Source: Streptomyces sp. NBC_01255 (GTDB lineage Bacteria; Actinomycetota; Actinomycetes; Streptomycetales; Streptomycetaceae). Taken from it: a stretch of 64,000 nucleotides of DNA. Below, piece after piece: positions 50,673 to 60,556 of this stretch. The DNA is taken from assembly GCF_036226445.1 (NCBI RefSeq), contig NZ_CP108474.1, forward strand, positions 6,510,001 to 6,574,000, read 5' to 3'. Every line of letters starts with the position of its first letter. Position 1 is the stretch's first letter. The position numbers and the translations under genes are program-made. Under the pieces are notes generated by a model. It made no database searches. It was not told where the DNA came from and saw nothing but the letters and a program-made list of their open reading frames with translations.

Positions 50673-50715
50673 CGTACTGACCGACGTACTGACCGACGTA
50701 CTGACCGACGTACTA
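50671..50715. repeat. 12-bp tandem repeat at a convergent gene junction
   Basis: GACGTACTGACC is repeated three times exactly (50671-50706), plus a partial copy to 50715. It starts within the stop codon of the monooxygenase and ends in the stop codon of the 5'-nucleotidase. Confidence 0.9.
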
Positions 50716-52509
50716 GAAGACCGGCACGCCGTCCCGGGTCAGCTTCCAGTCCACCGACGCGAACAGACCCGGGTCGACCGTCCCCTTCGCCTTCACCCAC
50801 TGGATGATGGTGTTGCGGATCTCGTCCGAGTTCGCCCACAGCTGCTGCGCGTTCGCGACGTGCGGGAACGCGCCGCCGCCGCTCGCCCGGTAGTTGTTGA
50901 CCGCGAGGACGAACTTCGCGGCCGGGTCGAGCGGCTTGCCCTCGAAGGACAGGTTCACGATCCGCGCACCGGCCGGCTTCGCGATGTCGATCTCGTACGT
51001 CAGACCCGACACGGCGTCGTAGTTGTAGTCAGGCGTCCCGGCCGCGTTGGTGAGCAGCGCGGTGTCCACCGGCGCCCCCGCCGCCGTCTGGACGTAGTAC
51101 TTCGCCGAGTACTCCAGGTACTCCTTCAGCTGGGCACCCGTCATGAGCCGGGCCTCCAGGGTGTTCTCGAACGGGTACAGCCCGGCGGCGTCCTTGATGG
51201 TGACCTGGCCGGCCGGGATCCGGGCCGTGCGCGAGAAGCAGGAGGCCTGCGAGAGCACCGGCAGGGCCGCGTGCGCGCCGCCCGCGAGGGCCGCCTTCAC
51301 CGTCTCCGCCTGGACCACGTTGATCAGGTCGATGATCGGCTCGTCCTTCCACGGCGCGTCGGCCGTGGTCATGGCCGCGGTGGAGGTGCCGATGACCTGA
51401 TTGACGTACGCGACGACCTTCTCGTGCTCGTCCGCGAGCAGCCCGGTGATCTCCGGGTCCTCCGCCACCGTGTTGGAGTTGAGGACCTGCGCGCCGCACT
51501 TCTCGACGACCCAGCGGCCCTTCTCCCACACCAGGTCGAAGTCGATGAGGGTGAGGCGCTGGCCCCACTTGAGCGGCTCGGACAGGACGACGTCCTTGCC
51601 GGTCTCCTTGTTCTTCACCCGGTACTCGGGGATCTCGGTGTGCGCGTGGCCGACGAGGATCGCGTCGATGCCCGGCACCTGCTCGGCGACGAGCCCGGCC
51701 GCGTTCTCGATGTGGGGGAGCTGGTCACCGTACGAGGACGTGCCGCTGGAGCCGGAGTGCGCCGATACGACGACCACGTCCGCGCCCATCGAGCGCAGCC
51801 GCGGCACCCACTTCGCGGCCTGCTCCTCAAGGCCGGGGAAGACCATCTTCCCGGAGACGTTCGCCTTGTCCCAGATGGCGATGCCCGGATTGGTCAGGCC
51901 GAGTATCGCGACCTTGACGTCCCTGCCGTGCGGGGTGCGCATCCGGTGCATGCTGTACGGGGCGAAGGCCGGGCGCAGGGTCTTCGCGTCGAGCGCGTTG
52001 GCGCCGAGCAGCGGGAAGTCGCACTGCTCCTCGAACTTCCGCAGCACCGGGATGCCGTAGTTGAACTCGTGGTTGCCGAGCGCGGCGGCGTCGTAGCCGA
52101 TGGCGTTCATCGCCTGGGCCATCGGGTGGACCGGGCCGCCGGCCTGGGTGATGGGGTCGACCTTGGCGTAGTAATAGGACAGCTGGGTGCCCTGGATGGT
52201 GTCGCCGGCGTCGATGAGGAGGGTGTTGCGGCGGCCCTTCGCCGCGCGGACCTGGTCGACGAGGGTGGAGATCTTGGCGAGACCGATGTCGTTGTGCGCC
52301 TTGTCGTCGAACTCCTTGTCCGTGAAGTAGTCCCAGTTGAAGACGTTGCCGTGCAGGTCGGTCGTCCCCATCACGGTGAACGAGTACCGCTTCGCCGGCT
52401 TGGGGCGGCGCCCGTGGGCCTCGGCGGGAGCGACGGCGCCCGCGGTGAGGGCGGCTCCGGCCCCGACGGCCACGGAGCTCTCCAGGAACGTCCGGCGGTT
52501 CAACGGCAT
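50713..52509 (-). CDS. Tat-exported bifunctional UDP-sugar hydrolase/5'-nucleotidase family protein
   Basis: This 598-residue protein has a twin-arginine signal (NRRTFLESS, then an Ala-rich hydrophobic stretch to about 31). The N-terminal calcineurin-like domain has TTDLHGN, GDTIQG, GNHEF and GHAHTE metal motifs. The C-terminal 5'-nucleotidase domain (about 360-590) binds nucleotide, with NNYRASGGGAF near 550. It probably scavenges phosphate and nucleosides outside the membrane. An AAGGAG Shine-Dalgarno supports ATG 52509. Confidence 0.92.
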   Translation of the reverse strand: MPLNRRTFLESSVAVGAGAALTAGAVAPAEAHGRRPKPAKRYSFTVMGTTDLHGNVFNWDYFTDKEFDDKAHNDIGLAKISTLVDQVRAAKGRRNTLLIDAGDTIQGTQLSYYYAKVDPITQAGGPVHPMAQAMNAIGYDAAALGNHEFNYGIPVLRKFEEQCDFPLLGANALDAKTLRPAFAPYSMHRMRTPHGRDVKVAILGLTNPGIAIWDKANVSGKMVFPGLEEQAAKWVPRLRSMGADVVVVSAHSGSSGTSSYGDQLPHIENAAGLVAEQVPGIDAILVGHAHTEIPEYRVKNKETGKDVVLSEPLKWGQRLTLIDFDLVWEKGRWVVEKCGAQVLNSNTVAEDPEITGLLADEHEKVVAYVNQVIGTSTAAMTTADAPWKDEPIIDLINVVQAETVKAALAGGAHAALPVLSQASCFSRTARIPAGQVTIKDAAGLYPFENTLEARLMTGAQLKEYLEYSAKYYVQTAAGAPVDTALLTNAAGTPDYNYDAVSGLTYEIDIAKPAGARIVNLSFEGKPLDPAAKFVLAVNNYRASGGGAFPHVANAQQLWANSDEIRNTIIQWVKAKGTVDPGLFASVDWKLTRDGVPVF

Positions 52510-52640
52510 GTGCTTCTCCTTGGTTCGATGGCGTTGTTCGCGGCGCGCGATCGGACACAGGATCAGGCGCACAACGCGCGTAGATTCTGGCTCAGGCGGC
52601 ACGTCGGCAACAGCCCTTTCGGGTTACGGAGTGGGAAAGT

Positions 52641-52665
52641 GTTCGGTGGACGATCGTTACCGAAC
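52641..52665 (+). promoter_or_regulatory. Dyad between 5'-nucleotidase and SIMPL genes
   Basis: GTTCGGT (52641-52647) and ACCGAAC (52659-52665) flank a central ACGATCGT palindrome. This long dyad lies in the divergent promoter region just before the SIMPL gene's Shine-Dalgarno, and is a likely operator for one or both genes. Confidence 0.5.
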
Positions 52666-52681
52666 ATGGAGGAGTCAGGAC

Positions 52682-53368
52682 GTGACGCAGGAACACGCGA
52701 CCCCCGGGGCCCCGCAGGTGACGGTGCGTGGCGAGGGCCGGCTGGAGGTCGACCCCGAGTTCGCCCGGATCTGGGTGAGCGTCTCCGCGCGCGGCACGGA
52801 CCGCTCGGCGACGCTCACGGAGCTGACCCGGCGGAACGCGCGGGTGCTCGACCTCGTCAAGGCGCAGGGGGAGGCGGTCCAGAAGCTGGAGACGGGCCGG
52901 TTCTCGATCTCGCCGGAGCTCGGCAGGCGTGGGCGCGGCGAGCGGGTCCACGCCTTCGTGGGCCGGGTGCGGCTGACGGCCGAGCTGACCGATTTCACGG
53001 CCCTCGGGGAGCTGGTGACCCGGCTCGCCGATCTGGAGATGACGGCTGTCGACGGGCCGTGGTGGGAGCTGCGGCCGGACTCCCCGGCGTACGCGGAGGC
53101 GCGGCGTCTCGCGGTGACGGAGGCCGTGCAGCGGGCGCGGGCGTACGCGTCGGCCCTCGGCACCTCGCTCGCCTCACTCCTCGAACTCGCGGACGCCGGT
53201 CTCGCGGGGCCCGGCATGCCGGGGCTGCCTCCGGTCTTCGCGGCGGCGCCGGCGGGCTTCGCGGCGGAGCGGGCCGGCGAGGCGCCTCCGCTGGACCTCG
53301 AACCGCAGCGGCAGACGGTCACGGCCGAGGTCGTCGCGCGCTTCACGATGATGCCGCCCGCACTCTGA
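52682..53368 (+). CDS. SIMPL domain-containing protein
   Basis: This 228-residue protein of the SIMPL (DUF541) family begins with VTVRGEGRLEVDPEFARIWVSVSARG, the usual first strands. It contains the PAYAEARRLAVTEAVQRARAYASALG helix and ends with a TAEVVARFTM strand. No signal peptide is seen, unlike many homologues, so it is probably cytoplasmic. The GTG start follows GGAGGAG by 7 bases. The biochemical role of the family is unclear. Confidence 0.85.
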   Translation: MTQEHATPGAPQVTVRGEGRLEVDPEFARIWVSVSARGTDRSATLTELTRRNARVLDLVKAQGEAVQKLETGRFSISPELGRRGRGERVHAFVGRVRLTAELTDFTALGELVTRLADLEMTAVDGPWWELRPDSPAYAEARRLAVTEAVQRARAYASALGTSLASLLELADAGLAGPGMPGLPPVFAAAPAGFAAERAGEAPPLDLEPQRQTVTAEVVARFTMMPPAL

Positions 53369-53433
53369 GACAAGGGGCGCGAGGGCGCGAAAATCGCTCA
53401 TCGGAGCACCCCGGTGCACAGATTCAAGACTTG

Positions 53434-53462
53434 TCAACAGCCTTTCATGGAAAGGTTGTTGA
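53434..53462 (+). terminator. Hairpin between SIMPL gene and pyk
   Basis: A 13-bp stem with one wobble (TCAACAGCCTTTC with GAAAGGTTGTTGA) and a 3-nt loop lies in the AT-richer spacer. It could end the SIMPL transcript or act as an operator near the pyk promoter. Confidence 0.55.
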
Positions 53463-53502
53463 GTAGTCATGTCCCGCCGATTTCCTACTGATGGGTAAGG
53501 CC

Positions 53503-53514
53503 TAGGCTCGACTT
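53503..53514 (+). promoter_or_regulatory. pyk -10 element (leaderless start)
   Basis: TAGGCT at 53503-53508 ends 7 bases before the pyk ATG at 53515, which predicts a transcript beginning at the A of the start codon. Confidence 0.6.
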
Positions 53515-54942
53515 ATGCGCCGAGCGAAAATCGTTTGTACCCTTGGGCCCGCCACCGAAACATACGACCAGATCAAGGCGTTGATCGAGGCCGGAATGGA
53601 CGTGGCCCGCTTCAACCTCAGTCACGGCTCGTACGTCGAGCACGAGGAGCGCTACCAGCGCGTACGCAAAGCCTCCGACGAGACGGGCCGCAGCGTCGGT
53701 GTCCTCGCCGACCTTCAAGGCCCGAAGATTCGTCTCGGCCGCTTCCGTGACGGCCCCGTACTCCTTGAACGCGGCGACGACTTCACCATCACCGTCGAGC
53801 CGATGGAAGGCGACCGCCACTGCTGCGGGACGACCTACTCCGGCCTCGCCGCGGACGTGACCGCCGGTGAGCGCATCCTCGTCGACGACGGCCGCGTCAC
53901 CCTGGAGGTCACCTCCGTCGAAGGGCCGCGGGTGAACACCCTGGTCATCGAGGGCGGCATGGTCTCCGACCACAAGGGCCTCAACCTGCCCGGCGTCGCC
54001 GTCTCCGTACCCGCCCTGTCCGAGAAGGACATCGAGGACCTCCGCTGGGCCCTGCGCATCGGCGCCGACGTCATCGCCCTCTCCTTCGTCCGCAGCGCCC
54101 AGGACATCGTGGACGTCCACCGGATCATGGACGAGGAGGGCCGCCGGCTGCCCGTCATCGCCAAGATCGAGAAGCCGCAGGCCGTGGAGAACATCGAGGA
54201 GATCGTCGCCGCCTTCGACGGCATCATGGTCGCCCGCGGCGACCTGGGCGTCGAAATGCCCCTGGAGCAGGTGCCGATCGTCCAGAAGCGGGCGGTCAAG
54301 CTGGCCAAGCGCAACGCCAAGCCGGTCATCGTCGCCACCCAGATGCTTGACTCGATGATCGAGAACTCCCGCCCCACGCGCGCCGAGGCGAGCGACGTGG
54401 CGAACGCGGTCATCGACGGCACCGACGCCGTCATGCTCTCCGGCGAGACGAGCGTCGGCCGCTATCCGATCGAGACGGTCCGCACCATGGGCCGGATCGT
54501 CGAGGCCGCGGAGGAGGACGTCCTCGCCAAGGGCCTGCCGCCGCTGACCGAGCGCAACAAGCCCCGCACCCAGGGCGGCGCCGTCGCCCGGGCCGCCGCC
54601 GAGATGGGCGACTTCCTCGGGGCCAAGTTCCTCGTGGCCTTCACCCAGTCCGGCGACACGGTCAAGCGGCTCTCCCGCTACCGCTCGCCGATCCCGCTGC
54701 TCGCCTTCACGCCGGACCCGGCGACGCGCTCGCAGCTCAACCTCACCTGGGGTGTGGAGACCTTCCTCGGTCCGCACGTCGACTCCACGGACGCGATGGT
54801 GGCGCAGGTGGACGAGGAGCTGCTGCGGATCGGGCGCTGCAAGAAGGGCGACATCGTGGTCATCACGGCGGGGTCCCCGCCGGGTGTCGCCGGCTCGACG
54901 AACCTGGTCCGGGTCCATCACATCGGCGAGCCCTTGACCTAG
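53515..54942 (+). CDS. pyk: Pyruvate kinase
   Basis: This 475-residue glycolytic enzyme transfers phosphate from phosphoenolpyruvate to ADP. Family motifs are all present: RFNLSHGSYVEHEER near 33, the LADLQGPKIRLG strand, the catalytic signature KIEKPQAVENIEEIVAAFDGIMVARGDLG (about 221-249), and VATQMLDSMI and GTDAVMLSGETSVG. No Shine-Dalgarno is seen. The TAGGCT placement argues for a leaderless mRNA. Confidence 0.97.
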   Translation: MRRAKIVCTLGPATETYDQIKALIEAGMDVARFNLSHGSYVEHEERYQRVRKASDETGRSVGVLADLQGPKIRLGRFRDGPVLLERGDDFTITVEPMEGDRHCCGTTYSGLAADVTAGERILVDDGRVTLEVTSVEGPRVNTLVIEGGMVSDHKGLNLPGVAVSVPALSEKDIEDLRWALRIGADVIALSFVRSAQDIVDVHRIMDEEGRRLPVIAKIEKPQAVENIEEIVAAFDGIMVARGDLGVEMPLEQVPIVQKRAVKLAKRNAKPVIVATQMLDSMIENSRPTRAEASDVANAVIDGTDAVMLSGETSVGRYPIETVRTMGRIVEAAEEDVLAKGLPPLTERNKPRTQGGAVARAAAEMGDFLGAKFLVAFTQSGDTVKRLSRYRSPIPLLAFTPDPATRSQLNLTWGVETFLGPHVDSTDAMVAQVDEELLRIGRCKKGDIVVITAGSPPGVAGSTNLVRVHHIGEPLT

Positions 54943-54996
54943 GCCGTTCGGCGGAGCGCAGGACGCTCGACTCGCACCTTGGAATCAAAGGTAAAG

Positions 54997-55069
54997 TGCC
55001 CCGGGTGGGATTCGAACCCACGCTGTATGGTGTTTGAGACCACTGCCTCTTCCGCTGGGCTACCGGGGC
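54997..55069 (-). tRNA. tRNA with anticodon CAA (Leu by anticodon), short variable arm
   Basis: The 73-nt cloverleaf on the minus strand has a 7-bp acceptor (GCCCCGG with CCGGGGC) and discriminator A73. It has a 3-4-bp D stem, an anticodon stem GTGGT/ACCAT with loop CTCAAAC (anticodon CAA at 55036-55034), and a 5-nt variable loop. The T arm is GTGGG-TTCGAAT-CCCAC. CCA is not encoded. CAA reads UUG (Leu), but normal bacterial leucine tRNAs have a long class II variable arm, which this one lacks. Charging identity is therefore uncertain. Confidence 0.85.
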
Positions 55070-55185
55070 ATCCTTCAAAACGAAGGTCGGTGATCACCCG
55101 CCGTGTCCCTACCTTACAGGAGGTGGGTAGGCTCATGGTGAGCTGTATCCGCCTCCGAAACGAGGCCATCGAACGAGGAGCCCGC

Positions 55186-55839
55186 GTGACCGCCCCCGAG
55201 TCGCCCCAGCCCGCCGACGACGCCGAGCCGTCGCACGTCCCGCCGCTGACGACCCGCGTCGTCATCGCCGAGGACGAGGCGCTCATCCGCCTCGACCTCA
55301 AGGAAATGCTCGAGGAAGAGGGCTACGAGGTCGTCGGTGAGGCCGGCGACGGCGCCACCGCCGTCGAGCTCGCCCGCGAGCACCGCCCCGACCTCGTCAT
55401 CCTCGACGTCAAGATGCCCGTCCTCGACGGCATCTCGGCCGCCGAGAAGATCGCGGGCGAGTCCATCGCCCCGGTCCTCATGCTGACCGCCTTCTCGCAG
55501 CGCGAGCTCGTCGAGCGGGCGCGGGACGCCGGCGCCATGGCGTACCTGGTGAAGCCGTTCAGCAAGAGCGACGTGGTGCCCGCCATCGAGATGGCCGTCT
55601 CCCGCTTCGCCGAGCTGCGCGCGCTGGAGAAGGAGGTCGCCGACCTCTCCCTCCGCCTGGAGACCCGCAAGCTGGTGGACCGCGCCAAGTCGATCCTGCA
55701 GACCCAGTACGGGCTTACGGAACCGGCCGCGTTCCGCTGGATCCAGAAGACCTCCATGGACCGGCGCATGTCGATGCAGCAGGTCGCCGAGGCGGTCATC
55801 GAGGACGCCGAGGAGAAGAAGGCGGCCAAGGGCCAGTAG
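55186..55839 (+). CDS. ANTAR-domain response regulator (PdtaR-like)
   Basis: This 217-residue protein has a receiver domain (about 22-140) with phospho-acceptor Asp74 (VILDVKMP), Thr101 and Lys123. A linker and a C-terminal ANTAR domain (about 150-205, with RAKSILQTQYGLTEPAAFRWIQ) follow. ANTAR domains bind paired hexanucleotide RNA hairpins and prevent termination. The layout equals mycobacterial PdtaR, whose kinase PdtaS is usually unlinked, as here. The GTG start has CGAGGAG 5 bases upstream. TAGGCT (55128-55133) may be its -10. Confidence 0.92.
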   Translation: MTAPESPQPADDAEPSHVPPLTTRVVIAEDEALIRLDLKEMLEEEGYEVVGEAGDGATAVELAREHRPDLVILDVKMPVLDGISAAEKIAGESIAPVLMLTAFSQRELVERARDAGAMAYLVKPFSKSDVVPAIEMAVSRFAELRALEKEVADLSLRLETRKLVDRAKSILQTQYGLTEPAAFRWIQKTSMDRRMSMQQVAEAVIEDAEEKKAAKGQ

Positions 55840-55860
55840 CCGGAGCTTTACCGCACGAAA

Positions 55861-55898
55861 GGAAGGCCCGCCCCACGTCACTGTGGGGCGGGCCTTCC
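55861..55898 (+). terminator. Bidirectional terminator between response regulator and livF
   Basis: A perfect 16-bp stem (GGAAGGCCCGCCCCAC and its complement) and 6-nt loop lie between convergent genes. Confidence 0.9.
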
Positions 55899-55921
55899 GT
55901 CTGTGGTGCGGACCGGGCCGG

Positions 55922-56634
55922 TCAGTCCTCGCCGAGGTACGCCTTGCGGACGGACTCGTCGTGGAGCAGGTTCTGTCCCGTGCCCGAGAGCACGACCTTG
56001 CCGATCTCCATGACGTGACCTTGGTCCGCCAGGGCGAGCGCGGCCTGGGCGTTCTGCTCGACGAGCAGGATCGTGGTGCCCTGGGCCTTCAGCTCCGCGA
56101 TCGTCGCCATGATCTTCTGCATCATGATCGGCGAGAGACCCATGGAGGGCTCGTCGAGCATGAGCAGCTTCGGCTGGGACATCAGCGCCCGGCCCATGGC
56201 GAGCATCTGCTGCTCACCGCCGGAGAGCGTGCCGGCGGCCTGCTTGCGACGCTCGCCCAGGATCGGGAAGAGGTCGTAGGCGCGCTGGACGTCCTTGGCG
56301 ATGCCCGCGGTGTCCTTCCGGAGGAAGGCGCCGAGGAGGAGGTTCTCCTCGATGGTCATGCGGGGGAAGATGTGCCGGCCCTCGGGGGAGTGGGCCAGAC
56401 CCAGCGAGACGATCTTGTGCGCGGGGATCTTGCGGAGGGACTTGCCCTCGAACTTGATCTGGCCGCCGACCGGCTTGAGGAGCCCGGAGAGGGTCCGCAG
56501 GGTGGTGGTCTTCCCGGCGCCGTTGGTGCCGATGAGGGTGACGACCTCACCGGCGTTGACCGAGAAGGAGATGCCCTTGACGGCCTCGATCTTCCCGTAG
56601 GCGACGCGCAGGTCCTCGACTTCGAGCAGTGCGG

Positions 56635-56638
<4 letters not shown>
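55922..56638 (-). CDS. livF: LivF, branched-chain amino-acid ABC transporter ATPase
   Basis: This 238-residue cytoplasmic ATPase has Walker A GTNGAGKTT, the signature LSGGEQQ, Walker B LLMLDEPS and the H-loop region. The LivF type is shown by GLAHSPEGRHIFPRMTIEENL. Its start overlaps the livG stop by four bases. It is the last gene of livK-H-M-G-F. Confidence 0.95.
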
Positions 56639-57669
<1,031 letters not shown>

Positions 57670-57672
57670 GGT

Positions 57673-59514
57673 TCAGGCACCTGCCTTCGCGAGCGGGGCG
57701 GGCGTCTCGTCGTTCTCGTGGAACTCCAGCTGGTTGCGCCGGTTGGCGATCATGCCCTCCGGGCGGAAGCGCATGAGCAGGATCAGCGCGACGCCGAAGG
57801 CGAAGAGCTGGTACTCGCCCATGAACTGGAGCTTGTTGGGAATGAGGAAGAGCAGCGAGGCACCGACCAGCGGGCCGCTCATCGTGCCCATGCCGCCGAG
57901 GACGACGGCCGCGAGCAGGAAGGCGGAGTTGGGCGGGATCGGACCGGCGAACAGGTACTGCTCCGGCGTCACCGTGTAGGTGACGTGGGCCTGCACGGTG
58001 CCGGCGAGACCGGCGAGCGAGGCGCCGAGCGCGAAGGCGATGAGCTTGACCCGGAAGCCGTTGATGCCCATGGCGAGCGCCGCGGTCTCGTCCTCGCGGA
58101 TGGCGACCCAGGCGCGGCCGATGCGGGAGTCGCCGCTGCGCCGGAAGACCAGCACGACGACCGCCATGATCAGCAGCATCAGGAAGAAGTAGTTCGCGAA
58201 GCGGCCGATGGTGAATCCGGCGATCGCGTGCTCCGCGCCGAAGTCGAACCCGAAGATGTTCAGGTTCGGGATGGACGCGATGCCGTTGGAGCCGTTGGTG
58301 ATGTCCGGACCGGAGGTGCCGTCGGTGTTCATGACGGCGATGCGGAAGATCTCACCGAAACCGAGCGTCACGATGGCGAGGTAGTCGCCGCGCAGCCGCA
58401 GGGTCGGGGCGCCGATGAGGACACCGAAGACCAGGGAGGCTCCGGCGCCGACCAGGACGGCGGCCCAGAAGGGGAAGTGCACGCCGAACGGGGAGGTCGG
58501 GGCTCCCGAGACGAGGGCGGCCGCGTAGGCGCCGACGCCGAGGAAGGCGACGTAACCGAGGTCGAGGAGACCGGCGAGGCCGACGACGATGTTCAGGCCC
58601 AGGGCGACTGTGGCGAAGATCAGGATGTAGACACCGAGCGTCGCGTACTGGTCGTCGGTCTGGGTGAAGGGGAAGAGCGCCGCCGCGGTGAACGCGCCCG
58701 CGATGGTGAGGTTCTGGTGCTTCTTGGTGAGCTGCGTGGCCTGCTGCATGAGGCCCGACTTGCTGATTGCGGCGAAGCCGACGCCGGCCGTGATCAGGAA
58801 GCCGAGGAACAGCTCGTCGTACTCGGTGCCGACGCCGTAGGTGAAGACGCCGAGCGCCACGGCGAGGATGCCCGTGATGATCAGGATCTCGACCGAGGAG
58901 TGCATCGGGGGCAGCTTGCGGGCGGTGCCGGTGGCGGCGAAGGCGCCCTTGAAGGCCGTCCAGCCGTTGCCGGCGCGGTGCTTGAACTGGTCCCAGCCGG
59001 TGTCCTCGGGGTCCACGGGGTGCACCGCGGGCCGCTCGAAGGGAAGGGCGAGGGCGCCGAGAAGGGTGATCAGGGTGGCGAGGGCGACGATCGCGCCGCC
59101 CGGCTCCAGGTTGACTGGCCCGCCCAGCGAGATGCTGATCGCGGCGACGGTGTACCAGGTGGTGCCGAAGGCGGCGAGCGCGGCGACCTTGACGGCCGCG
59201 TCGGCGCCGGCCGGGGTCAGCCAGCGGGTGCCCTTGACGCCGTACGAGGAGAGGGCGAAGAGGGCGGTGAGCAGACCCAGGACAAGAACCTGGAGCTGGA
59301 GGCCGGCCGGGGAGCCGTAGTACGTGAGGTCGCCGGGGAACGTGGGCGTCCAGGTCCAGGCGAGGAAGCAGCTGGCGACCGTGAGGACGGCGCCGCCCAG
59401 GACGAGCGCGCGGGCGGCCTTCGCCGGCACGAAGCCGATCAGACCGGTCGCCTCGTCACGCTTGGAGACCGATGGTGCCTGGGGGTTCTCGGAGATGGTG
59501 GTCATGGTGCTCAC
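57673..59514 (-). CDS. livM: LivM, branched-chain amino-acid ABC transporter permease (long form)
   Basis: This 613-residue permease has the conserved C-terminal half (about 290-600) with NIVVGLAGLLDLGYVAFLGVGAY, RLRGDYLAIVTLGFGEIFRI and the ATPase-coupling region AWVAIREDETAALAMGIN. The N-terminal 280 residues hold about six extra membrane segments and soluble loops, longer than in E. coli LivM (425 residues). GTG 59514 is chosen since it overlaps the livH stop (GTGA). An ATG at 59505 is also possible. Confidence 0.92.
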   Translation of the reverse strand: MSTMTTISENPQAPSVSKRDEATGLIGFVPAKAARALVLGGAVLTVASCFLAWTWTPTFPGDLTYYGSPAGLQLQVLVLGLLTALFALSSYGVKGTRWLTPAGADAAVKVAALAAFGTTWYTVAAISISLGGPVNLEPGGAIVALATLITLLGALALPFERPAVHPVDPEDTGWDQFKHRAGNGWTAFKGAFAATGTARKLPPMHSSVEILIITGILAVALGVFTYGVGTEYDELFLGFLITAGVGFAAISKSGLMQQATQLTKKHQNLTIAGAFTAAALFPFTQTDDQYATLGVYILIFATVALGLNIVVGLAGLLDLGYVAFLGVGAYAAALVSGAPTSPFGVHFPFWAAVLVGAGASLVFGVLIGAPTLRLRGDYLAIVTLGFGEIFRIAVMNTDGTSGPDITNGSNGIASIPNLNIFGFDFGAEHAIAGFTIGRFANYFFLMLLIMAVVVLVFRRSGDSRIGRAWVAIREDETAALAMGINGFRVKLIAFALGASLAGLAGTVQAHVTYTVTPEQYLFAGPIPPNSAFLLAAVVLGGMGTMSGPLVGASLLFLIPNKLQFMGEYQLFAFGVALILLMRFRPEGMIANRRNQLEFHENDETPAPLAKAGA

Positions 59515-60440
59515 GCCCTGTCCGCGACGCGCTCGCCCAGGAGGCCTTGTGGCCGGGCGAGGAGTACGACGATGAGGAGTACGAAGGCCCAGACGTCGGC
59601 CCAGGACTGGCCGCCGAGCTGCTCCATACCGGGGATGTGGCTGACGTACGCCGTCGCCATGGTCTCGGCGATACCGAGGACGACTCCGCCGATCATGGCT
59701 CCGTAGATGTTGCCGATACCGCCGAGGACGGCGGCCGTGAAGGCCTTGAGTCCGAGGAGGAAGCCCATCTTGTAATCGACGACGCCGTACTTGAGGCCGT
59801 AGGCGACGGCGCCGACGGCGGCCATCGCGGCGCCGAGGGCGAACGCGATCACGATGATCCGGTCGGTGTTGACACCCATGAGCTTCGCGGTGTCCGGGTC
59901 CTGCGCCGTGGCCTGCATGCCGCGGCCGACGCGGGTGCGCATCACGAAGAAGGCGAGGACGGCCATGCAGATCGGGGCGGCGATCAGGAGGAAGACGTCA
60001 CCGGTCTGGATGGTGATCGGGCCGAGCTCGATCGGGCCGCCGGGGATCTGCGGGAAGGTCCGGGCGGACTTCGCCTCGGGGTACCACACCCACACCGCGT
60101 ACTGCAGGGCGAGCGAGAGACCGATGGCCGTGATGAGCGGGGCGAGGCGGGGGCCGCCGCGCAGCGGACGGTAGGCGAACCGTTCCGCTCCGACGGCTAT
60201 GGTCGTCGCGACGAGCACGGCACCGATGATCATGACGGGCAGCGCGACCCACATGCTGGTGCCGCCGGGCAGGATGAGCCAGACCGTGAGCGCCCCGAAG
60301 CCGCCGGTCATGAAGATCTCGCCATGGGCGAAGTTGATGAGCTGGACGATGCCGTAGACCATCGTGTAGCCGACGGCGACGAGCCCGTACATGGATCCCA
60401 GTAGCAGGCCGTTGACCAGCTGCTGCGGCAGTTCGTTCAC
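59511..60440 (-). CDS. livH: LivH, branched-chain amino-acid ABC transporter permease
   Basis: This 309-residue membrane protein has eight or so helices. It contains VAVGYTMVYGIVQLINFAHGE near the N-terminus and MGVNTDRIIVIAFALGAAMA, the ATPase-contact region. GTG 60440 is selected because GGAGG stands 8 bases upstream. A longer frame to 60476 adds no conserved sequence. Confidence 0.93.
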   Translation of the reverse strand: MNELPQQLVNGLLLGSMYGLVAVGYTMVYGIVQLINFAHGEIFMTGGFGALTVWLILPGGTSMWVALPVMIIGAVLVATTIAVGAERFAYRPLRGGPRLAPLITAIGLSLALQYAVWVWYPEAKSARTFPQIPGGPIELGPITIQTGDVFLLIAAPICMAVLAFFVMRTRVGRGMQATAQDPDTAKLMGVNTDRIIVIAFALGAAMAAVGAVAYGLKYGVVDYKMGFLLGLKAFTAAVLGGIGNIYGAMIGGVVLGIAETMATAYVSHIPGMEQLGGQSWADVWAFVLLIVVLLARPQGLLGERVADRA

Positions 60441-60473
60441 CGCATTGTCCTCCGAGACTTTCGACGGATGTGA

Positions 60474-60511
60474 CACCGCGCGGGGAGCCTGGTGCGGCCC
60501 CCCGCGCGGTG
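60474..60511 (-). terminator. Hairpin between livK and livH
   Basis: A perfect 12-bp stem (CACCGCGCGGGG and its complement) with a 14-nt loop sits in the 116-base spacer. It probably acts as a partial terminator or mRNA stabiliser that keeps binding-protein output above permease output. Confidence 0.65.
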
Positions 60512-60556
60512 AAAGTGGTGCTGAATGGTGCTGGTGGTGCGGAGTGGGGAGGCGGA

